In this document: piece by piece, positions 24,675 to 33,673 of the stretch
Layout: every line of letters starts with the position of its first letter
How positions within the stretch are numbered: the stretch's first letter is position 1
DNA from: Candidatus Falkowbacteria bacterium RIFOXYA2_FULL_38_12
GTDB taxonomy: Bacteria; Patescibacteriota; Patescibacteriia; XYB2-FULL-38-15
Assembly (NCBI GenBank): GCA_001778095.1
Contig: MFGA01000023.1
Location: 1 to 46,810 of the forward strand
Direction: 5' to 3'
DNA length: 46,810 nt
Notes under the pieces: model-generated
What the model saw: the letters and a program-made list of their open reading frames with translations, nothing else
Told to the model about the DNA's origin: nothing
Databases searched by the model: none
Program-made: the position numbers and the translations under genes

Positions 24675-25238
24675 TTAGTCGGAAACAGTCTCTAATTTTG
24701 CTCGTTGAATAATCTCTTGGATAAATTCCTCTTTGGCTTTAGTATAAGAAGGCCTGTCGTTTGGATATTGCTTTGCTAATTTGATCTTAAGTTTAATGTA
24801 TTTATTTCTTGATGATTCATTGCGTCTTAGATGGTCACGAAACATAATATGATCTTTCCACCCAGAATCGCTGTTCATTTTTACAAGATTGAGATGATGG
24901 GTTCTTTTTTCTTCAGAGCCTTTGGCAAAAAAATGGCGATCTGGATACTTATGCATATAAGTATATCCAATCTTTTTAAGTGGTTCTATAAATTTATTGA
25001 TAGCCACATCATCAATTGATTCTACTGCCACATTTATATCAATAAGTGGTTTTGCTGGAACACTTGGGACAGCAGTACTGCCCACATGTTCAATTGCGAT
25101 TATGTTATCGCCAAGCTTATCAAAAAGAAGCTGTTTCTCTTTTTTGAAAAGCTTAGCCCATTCATCATAATGTTCACTTAATTTTACTGTTCCTCTTTTA
25201 AGACCGAGGATAGACATATATTTATTTCTTGCACACAT
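24675..25238 (-). CDS. GrpB/UPF0157-family nucleotidyltransferase-like protein
   Basis: 187 aa. Family blocks are present: YDEWAKLFKKEKQLL, IEHVGSTAVPSVPAKPLIDINVAV (the nucleotidyltransferase-like GS...D-x-N site), RTHHLNLVKMNSDSGWKDHIMFRDHLRRN and KIKLAKQYPNDRPSYTKAKEEFIQEI. Some members may act in CoA or nucleotide metabolism; function is not settled. A second in-frame ATG at 25217 (MSILGLKRGTV) is an equally good start. Confidence 0.9.
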   Translation of the reverse strand: MCARNKYMSILGLKRGTVKLSEHYDEWAKLFKKEKQLLFDKLGDNIIAIEHVGSTAVPSVPAKPLIDINVAVESIDDVAINKFIEPLKKIGYTYMHKYPDRHFFAKGSEEKRTHHLNLVKMNSDSGWKDHIMFRDHLRRNESSRNKYIKLKIKLAKQYPNDRPSYTKAKEEFIQEIIQRAKLETVSD

Positions 25239-25254
25239 AAAAAATAAACGATCT

Positions 25255-25274
25255 GGAAGAATTATGATTCTTCC
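25255..25274. other. Hairpin in the GrpB-like gene leader
   Basis: GGAAGAAT-TATG-ATTCTTCC, an 8-bp perfect stem located 16 nt upstream of the start codon. Role unknown. Confidence 0.4.
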
Positions 25275-25325
25275 CTAATGACCCCTTGCCACCTCTAACG
25301 TCTTGCTCCCATCTTTGTACACTTT

Positions 25326-25787
25326 TTATAGAAACTTTTTAATTTCTTCTGTGTATTGAGCTCTTACTATTAAACCAGGATCTTCTTGTCTGACATAATG
25401 ACCACAAATATTATCTTTTTTATATCTTGGGAAAAGATGAAGAGTAAAGTGTTCCGCAGTCTTTGCTGTGCCGTCATCATGCATCCATGATACTCCATCA
25501 GCCTTAGAGGCTTGTTTTATTGCTTTTGTAATTTTTTTGGCAAGGATATACATTTTAGCTAAAACTTCATCGGGGATCTCATATGTATCAATGTAATGTT
25601 TTTTTGGCACAATTATTGCGTGATAATTATTAAGTGGTGCCCTGCTTAAAAAAGAGGTAAAGAGATTGTCTTCATAAATTACTACTTCTTTGTCGGTAAA
25701 ATTACAAAATACACAATCTTTAGAATCAACATGCTTTGGCCCATCATGTCCACTTTCGCACCAAGGACAATTTCTTTTTTCTTCCAT
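25326..25787 (-). CDS. HIT-family protein with altered histidine triad
   Basis: 153 aa. The HIT fold is clear (VIYEDNLFTSFLSRAPLNNYHAIIVPKKHYIDTYEI ... HFTLHLFPR). Zinc-type cysteines C7-x2-C10 and C25-x2-C28 precede it. The triad, normally H-x-H-x-H, reads H113-F-T115-L-H117. If aligned to Hint1 the nucleophile (middle His) is replaced by Thr, so hydrolase activity is doubtful. It could be a binding or regulatory protein. The triad change was checked on the nucleotide sequence (CACTTTACTCTTCAT). Confidence 0.85.
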   Translation of the reverse strand: MEEKRNCPWCESGHDGPKHVDSKDCVFCNFTDKEVVIYEDNLFTSFLSRAPLNNYHAIIVPKKHYIDTYEIPDEVLAKMYILAKKITKAIKQASKADGVSWMHDDGTAKTAEHFTLHLFPRYKKDNICGHYVRQEDPGLIVRAQYTEEIKKFL

Positions 25788-25878
25788 AAAATTTTAAATC
25801 AAGAATAATTATCTCTATCCCATTATACCAAATTACCCCAATATTTCTAATGTCTAAGCCCCCTAGATTTCAGAACTA

Positions 25879-25903
25879 AAAAAGCTCTTGTTGGAGCTGT
25901 TTT
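25879..25903 (-). terminator. Terminator after tRNA-Gln
   Basis: Minus strand AGCTC-n6-GAGCT followed by TTTTT. It lies 19 nt beyond the tRNA 3' end. Confidence 0.6.
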
Positions 25904-25921
25904 TTAGGTTTCTATTTGAAA

Positions 25922-25992
25922 CTCGGGGACAAGGATTCGAACCTTGATTACCAGGGCCAGAACCTGGCGTCCTGCCGTTAGACGATCCCCGA
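25922..25992 (-). tRNA. trnQ: tRNA-Gln (anticodon CUG)
   Basis: The acceptor stem TCGGGGA/TCCCCGA is perfect; the T-arm is CAAGG-TTCGAAT-CCTTG; the anticodon arm is CCAGG-TTCTGGC-CCTGG, giving CUG for the CAG codon. No CCA is encoded. It is 6 nt downstream of dnaX on the same strand, so it is probably cut from the dnaX transcript. Confidence 0.93.
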
Positions 25993-25998
25993 ATAATT

Positions 25999-27612
25999 TT
26001 ACTCAACAACTCTCCCGCCGAATTCTTCTAAAACCTTGTCCACTTCTATCGGCGGTGGCTCGGCTGGCTCGGGAATATCGGCAATAATGCCGGTTACTCC
26101 CAAATCACTGCCAATCGCTTCTTTTATCAAATTCTTCAAGAGCAAATTGTTTTTATTCTCATTTATTCTTTCTTTGTGAAACCTGTATTTAAAACCTATC
26201 TGCAAAATTCCATTTTCCACGATGATCGGCTGACCAACTCTTAAAATCAAGACAAGTGAAGGACTGCGATCCGCCGCCAACCTTAAGATATCATGCCACT
26301 TTTCTTTTATTTTCTCAAGGTTAAAATCTATGACCAGGGGCCCGGAATTCCTTACTTCAATTTCCTCCACTCTCGCGTTTTCTTTTTTCTCCTCCGCTTT
26401 TTGAAAAGAATCTTTTATTTTTGCCCTTTCTTCGTCAGTAATGTTTAAGCTTTTTCCAACCGGTTTTGAACTTACGGTAGAAACTTCTTGAAGCGGTTTT
26501 GAAGCGCAGACATTACCCCTGGCGATTTCTACGACAGCCATTTCAAGAGGCAATTGAGCTATGTCGGATGATCTTAGTTCTTGCTTTGTTTCAATAAATA
26601 AACCTATCCAATGAATTATTTTTTGCGCGTCAATATTTTTGGAAAATTCCAAAACTTTTTTCTCGGATTCTTCGTCCAAATCAAAAGAATATTCTTCCAA
26701 CTCCCCGCTTACGCCTAAAAGCAATATTTTTCTCAAAAATTCTATCAAATCCGAAGTGAATTGAGAAAGATCCGCTCCGGCGTTAACCAATTTGTTGATA
26801 AGTCTTATCCCCTTTTCCGCGTCTTTCATTGCCAAATATCCGACAAATTCCGAGGCTGTATTAAAATCCGACCGAGGAATGATTAGTTCAGCCTGCTCTT
26901 TGCTGATTTTATTATCTTTATCGCGCAAAACCAAAACCTGACCGAGTAGACTTTCCGCGTCGCGCACACATCCTTCAGAAGCGCGGGCAATGCTTTCCAA
27001 GATACCATCATCAACTTGGACTCGCTCTTGGCTTAAAATATATTTCAATCTCTCCACCATTTCCCTCTTTGATATTTTTTTAAAATCAAACCTCTGACAG
27101 CGAGAAATTATTGTCTGAGGAACTTTATGAGTTTCAGTCGTCGCTAAAATAAAAATCACTCGAGCCGGAGGCTCTTCAATAGTCTTCAAAAGAGCGTTAA
27201 AAGCCGAAGTGGAAAGCATGTGCACTTCGTCTATGATAAAAACTTTATATTTTCTTTTGGAAGGAGAAAATTTAGCGTTGGCGACAATATTCTCGCGAAC
27301 ATTATCCACTCCGGTGTGTGAGGCCGCGTCGATTTCCACAATATCCAAATCCCGCCCGGAAGAAATTTCCTCGCAGGAATTACATTTGCCACAAGCCTCC
27401 GCTTCTCCCGGTTTTCTATTCTCGCAATTTATCGCTTTTGCCAATAGTCTCGCGATGGTCGTTTTTCCAATACCTCTCGGCCCGCAAAAAAGATAGGCAT
27501 GAGCGATTTTATCGGTCTCAATTTCGTTTTGTATGGTAATTTTAACATGATTCTGGTTAGTGATTTCTTTCCAGGTCTGCGGTCTGTATTTTCTATATAA
27601 AGTGGTGGACAT
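25999..27612 (-). CDS. dnaX: DNA polymerase III subunit gamma/tau
   Basis: The clamp-loader ATPase of the replisome. 537 aa, with AAA+ motifs: Walker A GPRGIGKTT (44-52), zinc cysteines C63, C74, C77, C80, Walker B FIIDEVHML, sensor ILATTETHK and the arginine-finger SRCQRF. The C-terminal third is variable (tau-like). I see no A-rich slippery sequence that would specify a short gamma form. Followed by tRNA-Gln. Confidence 0.95.
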   Translation of the reverse strand: MSTTLYRKYRPQTWKEITNQNHVKITIQNEIETDKIAHAYLFCGPRGIGKTTIARLLAKAINCENRKPGEAEACGKCNSCEEISSGRDLDIVEIDAASHTGVDNVRENIVANAKFSPSKRKYKVFIIDEVHMLSTSAFNALLKTIEEPPARVIFILATTETHKVPQTIISRCQRFDFKKISKREMVERLKYILSQERVQVDDGILESIARASEGCVRDAESLLGQVLVLRDKDNKISKEQAELIIPRSDFNTASEFVGYLAMKDAEKGIRLINKLVNAGADLSQFTSDLIEFLRKILLLGVSGELEEYSFDLDEESEKKVLEFSKNIDAQKIIHWIGLFIETKQELRSSDIAQLPLEMAVVEIARGNVCASKPLQEVSTVSSKPVGKSLNITDEERAKIKDSFQKAEEKKENARVEEIEVRNSGPLVIDFNLEKIKEKWHDILRLAADRSPSLVLILRVGQPIIVENGILQIGFKYRFHKERINENKNNLLLKNLIKEAIGSDLGVTGIIADIPEPAEPPPIEVDKVLEEFGGRVVE

Positions 27613-27661
27613 AGTGGCTTGTTAATTGAGGTATCTTAGCCTATTTTAGGATTAAAGTCAA

Positions 27662-27698
27662 AACAAAAAAGATTTTCATTTTGAAAATCTTTTTTGTT
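27662..27698. terminator. Strong bidirectional terminator between the frameshifted gene and dnaX
   Basis: A perfect 16-bp stem (AACAAAAAAGATTTTC / GAAAATCTTTTTTGTT) around an ATTTT loop. Confidence 0.75.
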
Positions 27699-27716
27699 AT
27701 TTTACATGGGCTCAAT

Positions 27717-28363
27717 TTACTTGCCTTCCTCTCTTTTAAATAAAATAATATTGCTAATATTTTCGTCTTTTTTAAGATCAGCAAATAACTGAGATATACC
27801 GTCTACCCCAACCTCTTTTGCTATTCCTAAAATATATCCGTCTTCGCCTAAAGCATAATAACAACCGTATTTATCACCACTCTCCCTCCATCCTCTAAAT
27901 AAATTATTATTGAATTCTTCGCGTTCTTGCATCATTTTTTTAAGTTGTTCTGTCTTTTTTCTTTCTGCGGGTGACATATTTTCCAATGTAATTAGAGATT
28001 GCAATTCTCTTGAAGGGAAAAAACTTACTTGATCACCCTTTTTAATTTCAGTTCCCTCACCAAAAGGAATATCTAAAAGTATAGTAAGTGGAACACTGAC
28101 TTTATCTTCGCCTACACCCAATTTAACACAAAGAGAACCTTCTCTGTTCTCTTCAACGGAAAATGTTTTTTTACCATCAAAACAATAAGTAAATAATGAA
28201 TCTTTCCAGGCTTCAGAATCATCTCCAGAATAATAACTCTCAACCCCACGACCTTTTCTAAAAGCTTTCGCGGGAACATCCATGCTCCAATGCTTGAATG
28301 TTTCTCTTGGCTCCCCCCCAAGGCTTTTAACTCATCCCCTTCTCTTTTTTGTTTTTCGTTCAT
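27717..28363 (-). pseudogene. Hypothetical gene, frameshifted at a G7 tract
   Basis: Two overlapping frames form one gene. The first 17 codons from the ATG at 28363 (MNEKQKREGDELKALGG) are in one frame. The following GEPRETFKHWSMDVPAKAF... to the stop at 27717 is in another. The switch falls in a run of seven G (28313-28319, CCCCCCC on the plus strand). Eight G would restore a single 215-aa ORF. I do not recognise the product: a globular middle with GLGVGEDKVSVPLTILLDIPFGEGTEI-like strands and a GCYYALGEDGYILGIAKEVGVDGI end. A sequencing error, a true mutation or phase variation are all possible. Confidence 0.72.
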
Positions 28364-28380
28364 AAATTTATGTTAATTTA

Positions 28381-29166
28381 TTAGTTATTCTTCTTAATAA
28401 TATTCTCCACTGCCGCCCATTTGCTCGGTGTGCTTTTGGGAATAAGAATAATCGCCTCATCGCCAACAACCGCCCTAAAATAAGTAACCGGCGAAGCCAG
28501 AATCTTCCACTTTTTTTCTCCAACCGTGACACAATATCCTCCGTCAGTTTCGCTTTGTTCTAATTTTCCAATTACCCTCGCTCTTTCAATCGGCCCGATT
28601 TGTTTAAAAAGAAATCTGCCTTTTTCATCTATCGTCAGTTTTAGGATATCACCTTCCACCAATTTTGATTTTGAAGCGTAATTCGGCGGAACAATATATT
28701 CCTTGCCGTCTTCGCCAATCATATTTTGCCCGTCAAAAACTCCTTCCAAAATTCTCTCTCCCTTGTCGCCCAAAGCAACCGCGCTCTCACTTTCCGCGCC
28801 CTCGTCTTTTTTATCGCCGTCTTCCTTAATATTTACTTCCGGAAAAACAATTTCATCTTTTTCCAAACGTTGACTATAATTTTCTCCCCTTTCCGTGATT
28901 TCTTCTCCTAAAAGATAACTAATCCGTTTTAAATTATTTTGTGTCTCCTGTATAACTTTTTTGATCAGCTCCACTTTATCCAAACTCAAAGAAACTTCAA
29001 TGTCTTTCAAATCTACCTCTTCTTTTTTTTCACTAACTTCTTCTCCTTCATAAAAAAATTTATCGTCAATGACGCTTTTTTCTTCTTTTACTTCTCCCGA
29101 GTCTTCGTTTGATAAATTTTTAGGATCGTTAAAATTGATAAAAAAATTCTGGTTTTGGTCTGACAT
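28381..29166 (-). CDS. Hypothetical acidic protein
   Basis: 261 aa, unrecognised. The first 125 residues are highly charged and probably disordered, with one amphipathic helix (VELIKKVIQETQNNLKRISYLLGEEI). The second half looks folded and beta-rich: ILEGVFDGQNMIGEDGKEYIVPPNYASKSKLVEGDILKLTI, GRFLFKQIGPIERARVIGKLE, WKILASPVTYFRAVVGDEAIILIPKSTPSKWAAVENI. The SKLVEGDILKLTI segment is typical of small beta-barrel domains. It is 17 nt upstream of the frameshifted gene and downstream of the VirD4-like ATPase, a possible co-functional cluster. Confidence 0.75.
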   Translation of the reverse strand: MSDQNQNFFINFNDPKNLSNEDSGEVKEEKSVIDDKFFYEGEEVSEKKEEVDLKDIEVSLSLDKVELIKKVIQETQNNLKRISYLLGEEITERGENYSQRLEKDEIVFPEVNIKEDGDKKDEGAESESAVALGDKGERILEGVFDGQNMIGEDGKEYIVPPNYASKSKLVEGDILKLTIDEKGRFLFKQIGPIERARVIGKLEQSETDGGYCVTVGEKKWKILASPVTYFRAVVGDEAIILIPKSTPSKWAAVENIIKKNN

Positions 29167-29180
29167 ATTTTTTGTTTTTG

Positions 29181-29325
29181 TTTCATCTCGCCGTAGCCTT
29201 AGCGTCGGCGGATTTCATCTCGCCGTAGCCTTAGCGTCGGCGGATTTCATCTCGCCGTAGCCTCTTGCTTTGCTGTAGCTTTAGCGAAGGCAGGTAGCGT
29301 AGGCGGATTTCATCTCGCCGTAGCT
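29181..29325. repeat. Tandem 32-bp hairpin repeat
   Basis: The unit TTTCATCTCGCCGTAGCCTT-AGCGTCGGCGGA occurs at 29181 and 29213, with truncated or expanded copies at 29245 and 29308. Inside each unit CGCCG pairs with CGGCG. The third copy is stretched by GCTGTAGCTTTAGCGAAGGC, and the same GCTnTAGCTTTAGCGA motif recurs near 41601. It is not a CRISPR array: there are no variable spacers. Confidence 0.8.
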
Positions 29326-29362
29326 CCACTTTATTTGGATATCCAATATCCAACCGCAAAAT

Positions 29363-32029
29363 CTACATCCCCTTTTCTCCATAGAGCGGTCCGGACGTTC
29401 TTTCCGGCTCACCGAGTCTTGTTCTTTCGGCGATTTCCGCTTCCACAATTCTTCGGTCACGGCCGTATTTTAATCTTGATAATTCCTTGATCGCCTCGGC
29501 TATTTCGCGATTTCCTTTTTCCGGAGGATAAACTTGCATATTAAAAGCTTTTGAGGCGGTATTGTCTATCAAGAGCTTGGTGTAAGCCGTGTATTTTTCA
29601 ATATTTAAAACATCATATTCGTTAAAGACGGGCGCGAATTCTTTGGCGATTGTCTCCGCGTCGTCAACGCCGATTCTAAAAGCAATCATGGTACCGGCAT
29701 TGCCAAAAACAGCGTCGCGAATTTCGGTTTTGTTATCTTTGACCAGTTGCCCTATATATTGATGAGCAATATTCAAACATAAGCGATATTTTCTCGCTTC
29801 CGAAAGAATAGTGGCAATACTTTCAGTAATGAAATTTTGGAACTCGTCGATATAAAGATAAAAATCATGCCTTTCTTCTTCAGGTATATCCGCTCTCCCC
29901 ATAGCGGCCATTTGCAGTTTTGAAACAATAATCAAACCTAGCAAATTACTGTTCACTTCGCCGGTCTTGCCTTTGGCCAAATTGACCAAAAGTATTTTCT
30001 TTTTATCCATTACCTCGCGAAAATCAAAACCGGAATGAGTCTGACCAATAATATTTCTCATCATTTCATTTTCCACAAAGCGACCAACCTTGGAGATTAA
30101 GTAACCAAACATTTCTGATTTATGAAAATCCGACGTTTTAGCCACTTCTTTTTCCCAGTAAGCGCGCACTATCGGATCTTTTACTTTAACGAGCCAAGCC
30201 TTTTGAAAATCGGGATCGGTGATCATGCGAGGAATTTCAGCTAGTGTTCCCGGATTTTCAATATCAGCCATCAATGTCAACATTACGTTTCTCATGGTAT
30301 GTTCAAACATCGGACCAATCATTTCCGGCGGAAAAAGTCTGTAGAAAATAGCAACCATTTCTTGAGCGGCAAAATCTTTTTGGTTTTCATCGCTAGCTTC
30401 AAGCATATTCAAACCTATCGGCCGTTCCAGATCGGACGGGTTAAATACTATAACGTCATCAGCTCTTTCTTTCGGAATACAAGCTAAAATATCATCAACC
30501 AAATCTCCGTGTGGATCAATAACCGCGACTCCCTCGCCGTTTCTGATATCCTGCTTGGCCATATTTTGCATTAAAGTTGATTTACCGACACCGGAACGGC
30601 CAATCATATAAATATGGCGACGCCGATCTTCCCGTTTTATTCTAGTAACAATTTCCTCTCCGCGAAAAATTGCTTTGCCCAAAATCAAACCCTCTTTGGG
30701 CATATTAACCGGAGGCGCGGCTTTTTTAGCCAGAAGCCACTTAATATTCGGCGTTTCCGTCCAGGGTAAAGGAAAATGAAAAATGCTGGCGATCTCTTCA
30801 GAATTTAAAACGACTTTTCTTTTCTCGCTAAAACCGCGATGGATAAAATTTTTGATCAACTGACGCAAGTGCCAACCACCCTTGGGCATGACCCTACTAA
30901 AACTGTTGCCGTATTGATAAATATTGTATTGACTAAACGCATTGGTAATGCTTTCAAGATGCATTAATGTTCTTTCTTTATCTTCCGAAGAGACAACAAC
31001 TCTTATATTCACATCTACTCCGGCTCGGCTTGCTTTTTCCTCAAGACCTTTAACAACTTCTTCATCCATGGGAGATAACCTATAGGGTTCATTTTTTACT
31101 TGCATCATTTGATCTTCCGGTTTTTTCTTGTCATTCTGTTTAAAAATAGTAGCCAATTCTTTCAAAACTCTTATTATGATATTTGCCGTCACCTCGTAGA
31201 TTGCTTCATCCATCTTTTTACCTTGTTGCATCGCTTGGGCGACTTTTATTCCCGGCTTTCGCCATTCTTTTTTAGCTGAACAAATGACAAACTGAATCGC
31301 CGCGCCTTCGTTTTTTTCCAGTTTGGAAAGAACATTAGTCAGGGCGCTCATGGGGTCTGTCTCTGTTTTTTTATAAGTTTTTATCGGAAAAAAATGAGGA
31401 CGCTTAAAAATCAAATAACCGGCTCTGACCTCTCCTTGCGGAGTAAAAATATTATAATCTTCAGTTTCTTCAATAAATGCCTCGGGGTAGTGCGCTCTGA
31501 TTTGTTGTTCAAGATAATTTTGCAGATAACGTGGCGCGACAACATAAAAAGAAATTATTCCTTTATCGGCGACTATTTCAAAGGAAATGTAATCCGTCCG
31601 TCCGGTAAGCCAGTACCAAATGCCTCTTTGGGCTTTAAGACCGCCGATGGTGGAAAAAAAAGCTTCGGCCGCGGCCACGCCCTCTTGAATAACCTGCGGA
31701 TTAATTTCTTTTTTCTCTTGGGCTTTTCCGGCTGATTCCTTAGGTAAAGTGACCTGAAGAACAACATTGCGGAAAGACGCGGCCATTTTTGTTTTTTGAT
31801 GTAAAAAAACACGCAACAAATAAATAACGAGCCAAGTCCCGGAAAAAATACCAATCAAGGTTAAAAGCAAGGATCCTTCGGGAGTCCCGGCAAAATCTCC
31901 AGCCATCTGCATTTGTTCTCTGGGAACGACTATTTGCTGATAAAAAAAGAAGCTGAAAATTATCGCCACCGCGCCGAAAGAAAATGAACTCTTTATTTTT
32001 TTCCACTTTTTGTCCTCAAGGCTTTGCAT
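29363..32029 (-). CDS. VirD4/TraG-like P-loop ATPase, membrane-anchored
   Basis: 888 aa. Two N-terminal membrane helices (about 17-34 and 52-75), then a long region (about 100-400) with no fold I can name, then an ATPase domain: Walker A IGRSGVGKST (476-485), VAVIDPHGDLVDDI, and Walker B YLYIDEFQNF (725-733) in the TraM-recognition / TraG-D style. Such ATPases feed DNA or protein into type IV systems or conjugation. No VirB genes are in the window, and this long form seems typical of CPR genomes, where its role is unknown. The neighbouring hypothetical genes may belong to it. Confidence 0.87.
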   Translation of the reverse strand: MQSLEDKKWKKIKSSFSFGAVAIIFSFFFYQQIVVPREQMQMAGDFAGTPEGSLLLTLIGIFSGTWLVIYLLRVFLHQKTKMAASFRNVVLQVTLPKESAGKAQEKKEINPQVIQEGVAAAEAFFSTIGGLKAQRGIWYWLTGRTDYISFEIVADKGIISFYVVAPRYLQNYLEQQIRAHYPEAFIEETEDYNIFTPQGEVRAGYLIFKRPHFFPIKTYKKTETDPMSALTNVLSKLEKNEGAAIQFVICSAKKEWRKPGIKVAQAMQQGKKMDEAIYEVTANIIIRVLKELATIFKQNDKKKPEDQMMQVKNEPYRLSPMDEEVVKGLEEKASRAGVDVNIRVVVSSEDKERTLMHLESITNAFSQYNIYQYGNSFSRVMPKGGWHLRQLIKNFIHRGFSEKRKVVLNSEEIASIFHFPLPWTETPNIKWLLAKKAAPPVNMPKEGLILGKAIFRGEEIVTRIKREDRRRHIYMIGRSGVGKSTLMQNMAKQDIRNGEGVAVIDPHGDLVDDILACIPKERADDVIVFNPSDLERPIGLNMLEASDENQKDFAAQEMVAIFYRLFPPEMIGPMFEHTMRNVMLTLMADIENPGTLAEIPRMITDPDFQKAWLVKVKDPIVRAYWEKEVAKTSDFHKSEMFGYLISKVGRFVENEMMRNIIGQTHSGFDFREVMDKKKILLVNLAKGKTGEVNSNLLGLIIVSKLQMAAMGRADIPEEERHDFYLYIDEFQNFITESIATILSEARKYRLCLNIAHQYIGQLVKDNKTEIRDAVFGNAGTMIAFRIGVDDAETIAKEFAPVFNEYDVLNIEKYTAYTKLLIDNTASKAFNMQVYPPEKGNREIAEAIKELSRLKYGRDRRIVEAEIAERTRLGEPERTSGPLYGEKGM

Positions 32030-32047
32030 AAAATAAATAAATTATAT

Positions 32048-32575
32048 CTATATTTTTTTCTCTCTTTCTACATATTCCATAATCTTGTCGGTTTTTATCT
32101 TTGCCTCTTGTTCAAGAAAAAATCTATTCACTCCGGGAATTGTCTGCAACCAAATCTTAATCAACGCCAAAATTTTTCTAGCAATCGCTTTTCCCGTTTC
32201 GATCATTTCCTCTATTTTAAGAGAAATCTCCTCCCCTTTTACTTTAAATTTTTGCTTGGCTTCTTCCGGCATTTTAAAATAAATGTCTCCCAGATCTTTT
32301 TCCAATATTTTTTCAACTTTGGTTAATGTTTCACTTTTGGAAGAACGATTAGCGCTCGGCGCGAAGGTTTGCGGAAGATTAATGGACGGCACTTCTTCTT
32401 TGTCTAAAAAATCATCATGAGTTTCCTGAATTTCTTCGGAGAAATCATCTTCTTCAAATTCTTCTTCTACTTCTTCCTCGATCTCATATTTTTTTTCCGC
32501 TTCAAGATTTTCTCTTTCTCTTAAATTTTGCGGCGCTCTTCTTTGGGGGCTGATTTTTCCTTGCACTTGCGGCAT
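32048..32575 (-). CDS. Hypothetical coiled-coil protein upstream of the VirD4-like gene
   Basis: 175 aa, unrecognised. Residues 20-60 are very acidic and probably disordered, with EEEVEEEFEEDDFSEEI-type runs. The C-terminal half is helical (LTKVEKILEKDLGDIYFKMPEEAKQKF and KIEEMIETGKAIARKILALIKIWL), ending in a long amphipathic helix. It lies 18 nt upstream of the VirD4-like ATPase and is presumably co-transcribed. Confidence 0.75.
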   Translation of the reverse strand: MPQVQGKISPQRRAPQNLRERENLEAEKKYEIEEEVEEEFEEDDFSEEIQETHDDFLDKEEVPSINLPQTFAPSANRSSKSETLTKVEKILEKDLGDIYFKMPEEAKQKFKVKGEEISLKIEEMIETGKAIARKILALIKIWLQTIPGVNRFFLEQEAKIKTDKIMEYVEREKKI

Positions 32576-32647
32576 ATAAATTACTAATTAAAAACTAAAA
32601 AATAATTAATCTCTTGAATTTTAATCTTAAATCTTACTAAATTGTAC

Positions 32648-32666
32648 CACATTAAACTAAAATGTG
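32648..32666. promoter_or_regulatory. Inverted repeat in the corA upstream region
   Basis: CACATT-n7-AATGTG, plus a second AAATGTGCT to its right (about 32677). It lies between the divergent corA and the coiled-coil gene and could be an operator. No regulator is assignable. Confidence 0.3.
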
Positions 32667-32705
32667 CTAAAATATAAATGTGCTTAATCCTGTGTATAAA
32701 TATCT

Positions 32706-33617
32706 ATGTCTTCTGATGTAAAAATTATTAAGAATAAAAATTTTTCTTGGTTTAATGTCGCGAATAATAGTGAAAAGGAGATAAAATACTTAGAAAAAGA
32801 ATTTAATTTTTATCCGTCGGATTTGGAAGACTGCTTACCTCCTCTTCAACGTCCCAAACTTATCGCTCGCCCCGATTATCTTTTTATGATTTTGCTTTTC
32901 CCTGTTTTTGACCGCGAGACAAAAACCATTCACGCCTCGGAAGTTGATTTTTTCATCACTCCTAAAACTCTTGTGACCGTCCATACCAATGAATTGGGGC
33001 AGATTGGCAATACTTTTGGCGAATATAACAACAAAACTTTAAAATGTTCCAGCCCTGCCGCCCTTCTCCACGAGATATTAAACCGCTTGCTTTCCGAGTG
33101 TTTTCCTATGCTTGTCCATATCAGTAATGACATAGATAATGTAGAAGCTCGGATAAGGGCTGATTTTGAAAAAGGAACAATTACCGAGATTCTCCGCATA
33201 AAAACAAATATCGTCAATTTCCGGCGGGCAATGCAACCGCATAAACAAGTAATCCGTTATTTTATAACCGAAGCCTCTGTTTTCTTCCCCAACAACCAGC
33301 TGAAAAAATATCTTGATGATCTTATAAACTATACTAAAGAAATTTGGGATCTCTTGGATAACTACAAAGATACTATTGACGCTCTCCACGAAACAAACGT
33401 TTCCTTGATTGATTTTAGAATAAACGAGATAATGAAAACTTTGACCATTTTCTCCGTTATTGTTTTCCCCTTAACCTTACTTGCCTCTATGTTCGGTATG
33501 AATGTTATCAAAATGCCTTTTGTGTCCCACCCTTATGGCTTTTTCATTATTCTTGGACTAATGGCAGCCGGCGCCTCCGGGATGTTGATCTTTTTTAAGA
33601 GTAAAAAATGGTTCTAA
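32706..33617 (+). CDS. corA: CorA-like magnesium/cobalt channel
   Basis: 303 aa, near normal CorA length. A soluble N-terminal half (WFNVANNSEKEIKYLEKEF...) leads to two C-terminal membrane helices; the first ends in the FGMN signature (LLASMFGMNVIKMPFVSHPYGF), corresponding to the CorA GMN motif, and the second ends the protein with KSKKWF. It imports Mg2+ passively and is gated by internal Mg2+. It is one of four likely real plus-strand genes besides the GC-rich ORF. Confidence 0.92.
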   Translation: MSSDVKIIKNKNFSWFNVANNSEKEIKYLEKEFNFYPSDLEDCLPPLQRPKLIARPDYLFMILLFPVFDRETKTIHASEVDFFITPKTLVTVHTNELGQIGNTFGEYNNKTLKCSSPAALLHEILNRLLSECFPMLVHISNDIDNVEARIRADFEKGTITEILRIKTNIVNFRRAMQPHKQVIRYFITEASVFFPNNQLKKYLDDLINYTKEIWDLLDNYKDTIDALHETNVSLIDFRINEIMKTLTIFSVIVFPLTLLASMFGMNVIKMPFVSHPYGFFIILGLMAAGASGMLIFFKSKKWF

Positions 33618-33622
33618 AAATT

Positions 33623-33648
33623 AAAAGTTGGCGTCAATTTCAACTTTT
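33623..33648. terminator. Bidirectional terminator between corA and cysS
   Basis: AAAAGTTG-n10-CAACTTTT, placed between two convergent genes, 5 nt after the corA stop and 25 nt before the cysS stop. Confidence 0.5.
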
Positions 33649-33673
33649 AACCTTAAACTGCAACTTCTCACTT

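Noticed and set aside
25999-27612. dnaX programmed frameshift producing gamma
   Set aside because: No A-AAA-AAG style slippery run with a following stem was found; only one product is supported.
29181-29325. Possible CRISPR array
   Set aside because: Repeats are directly adjacent with no unique spacers and the unit is itself a hairpin; no cas genes are nearby.
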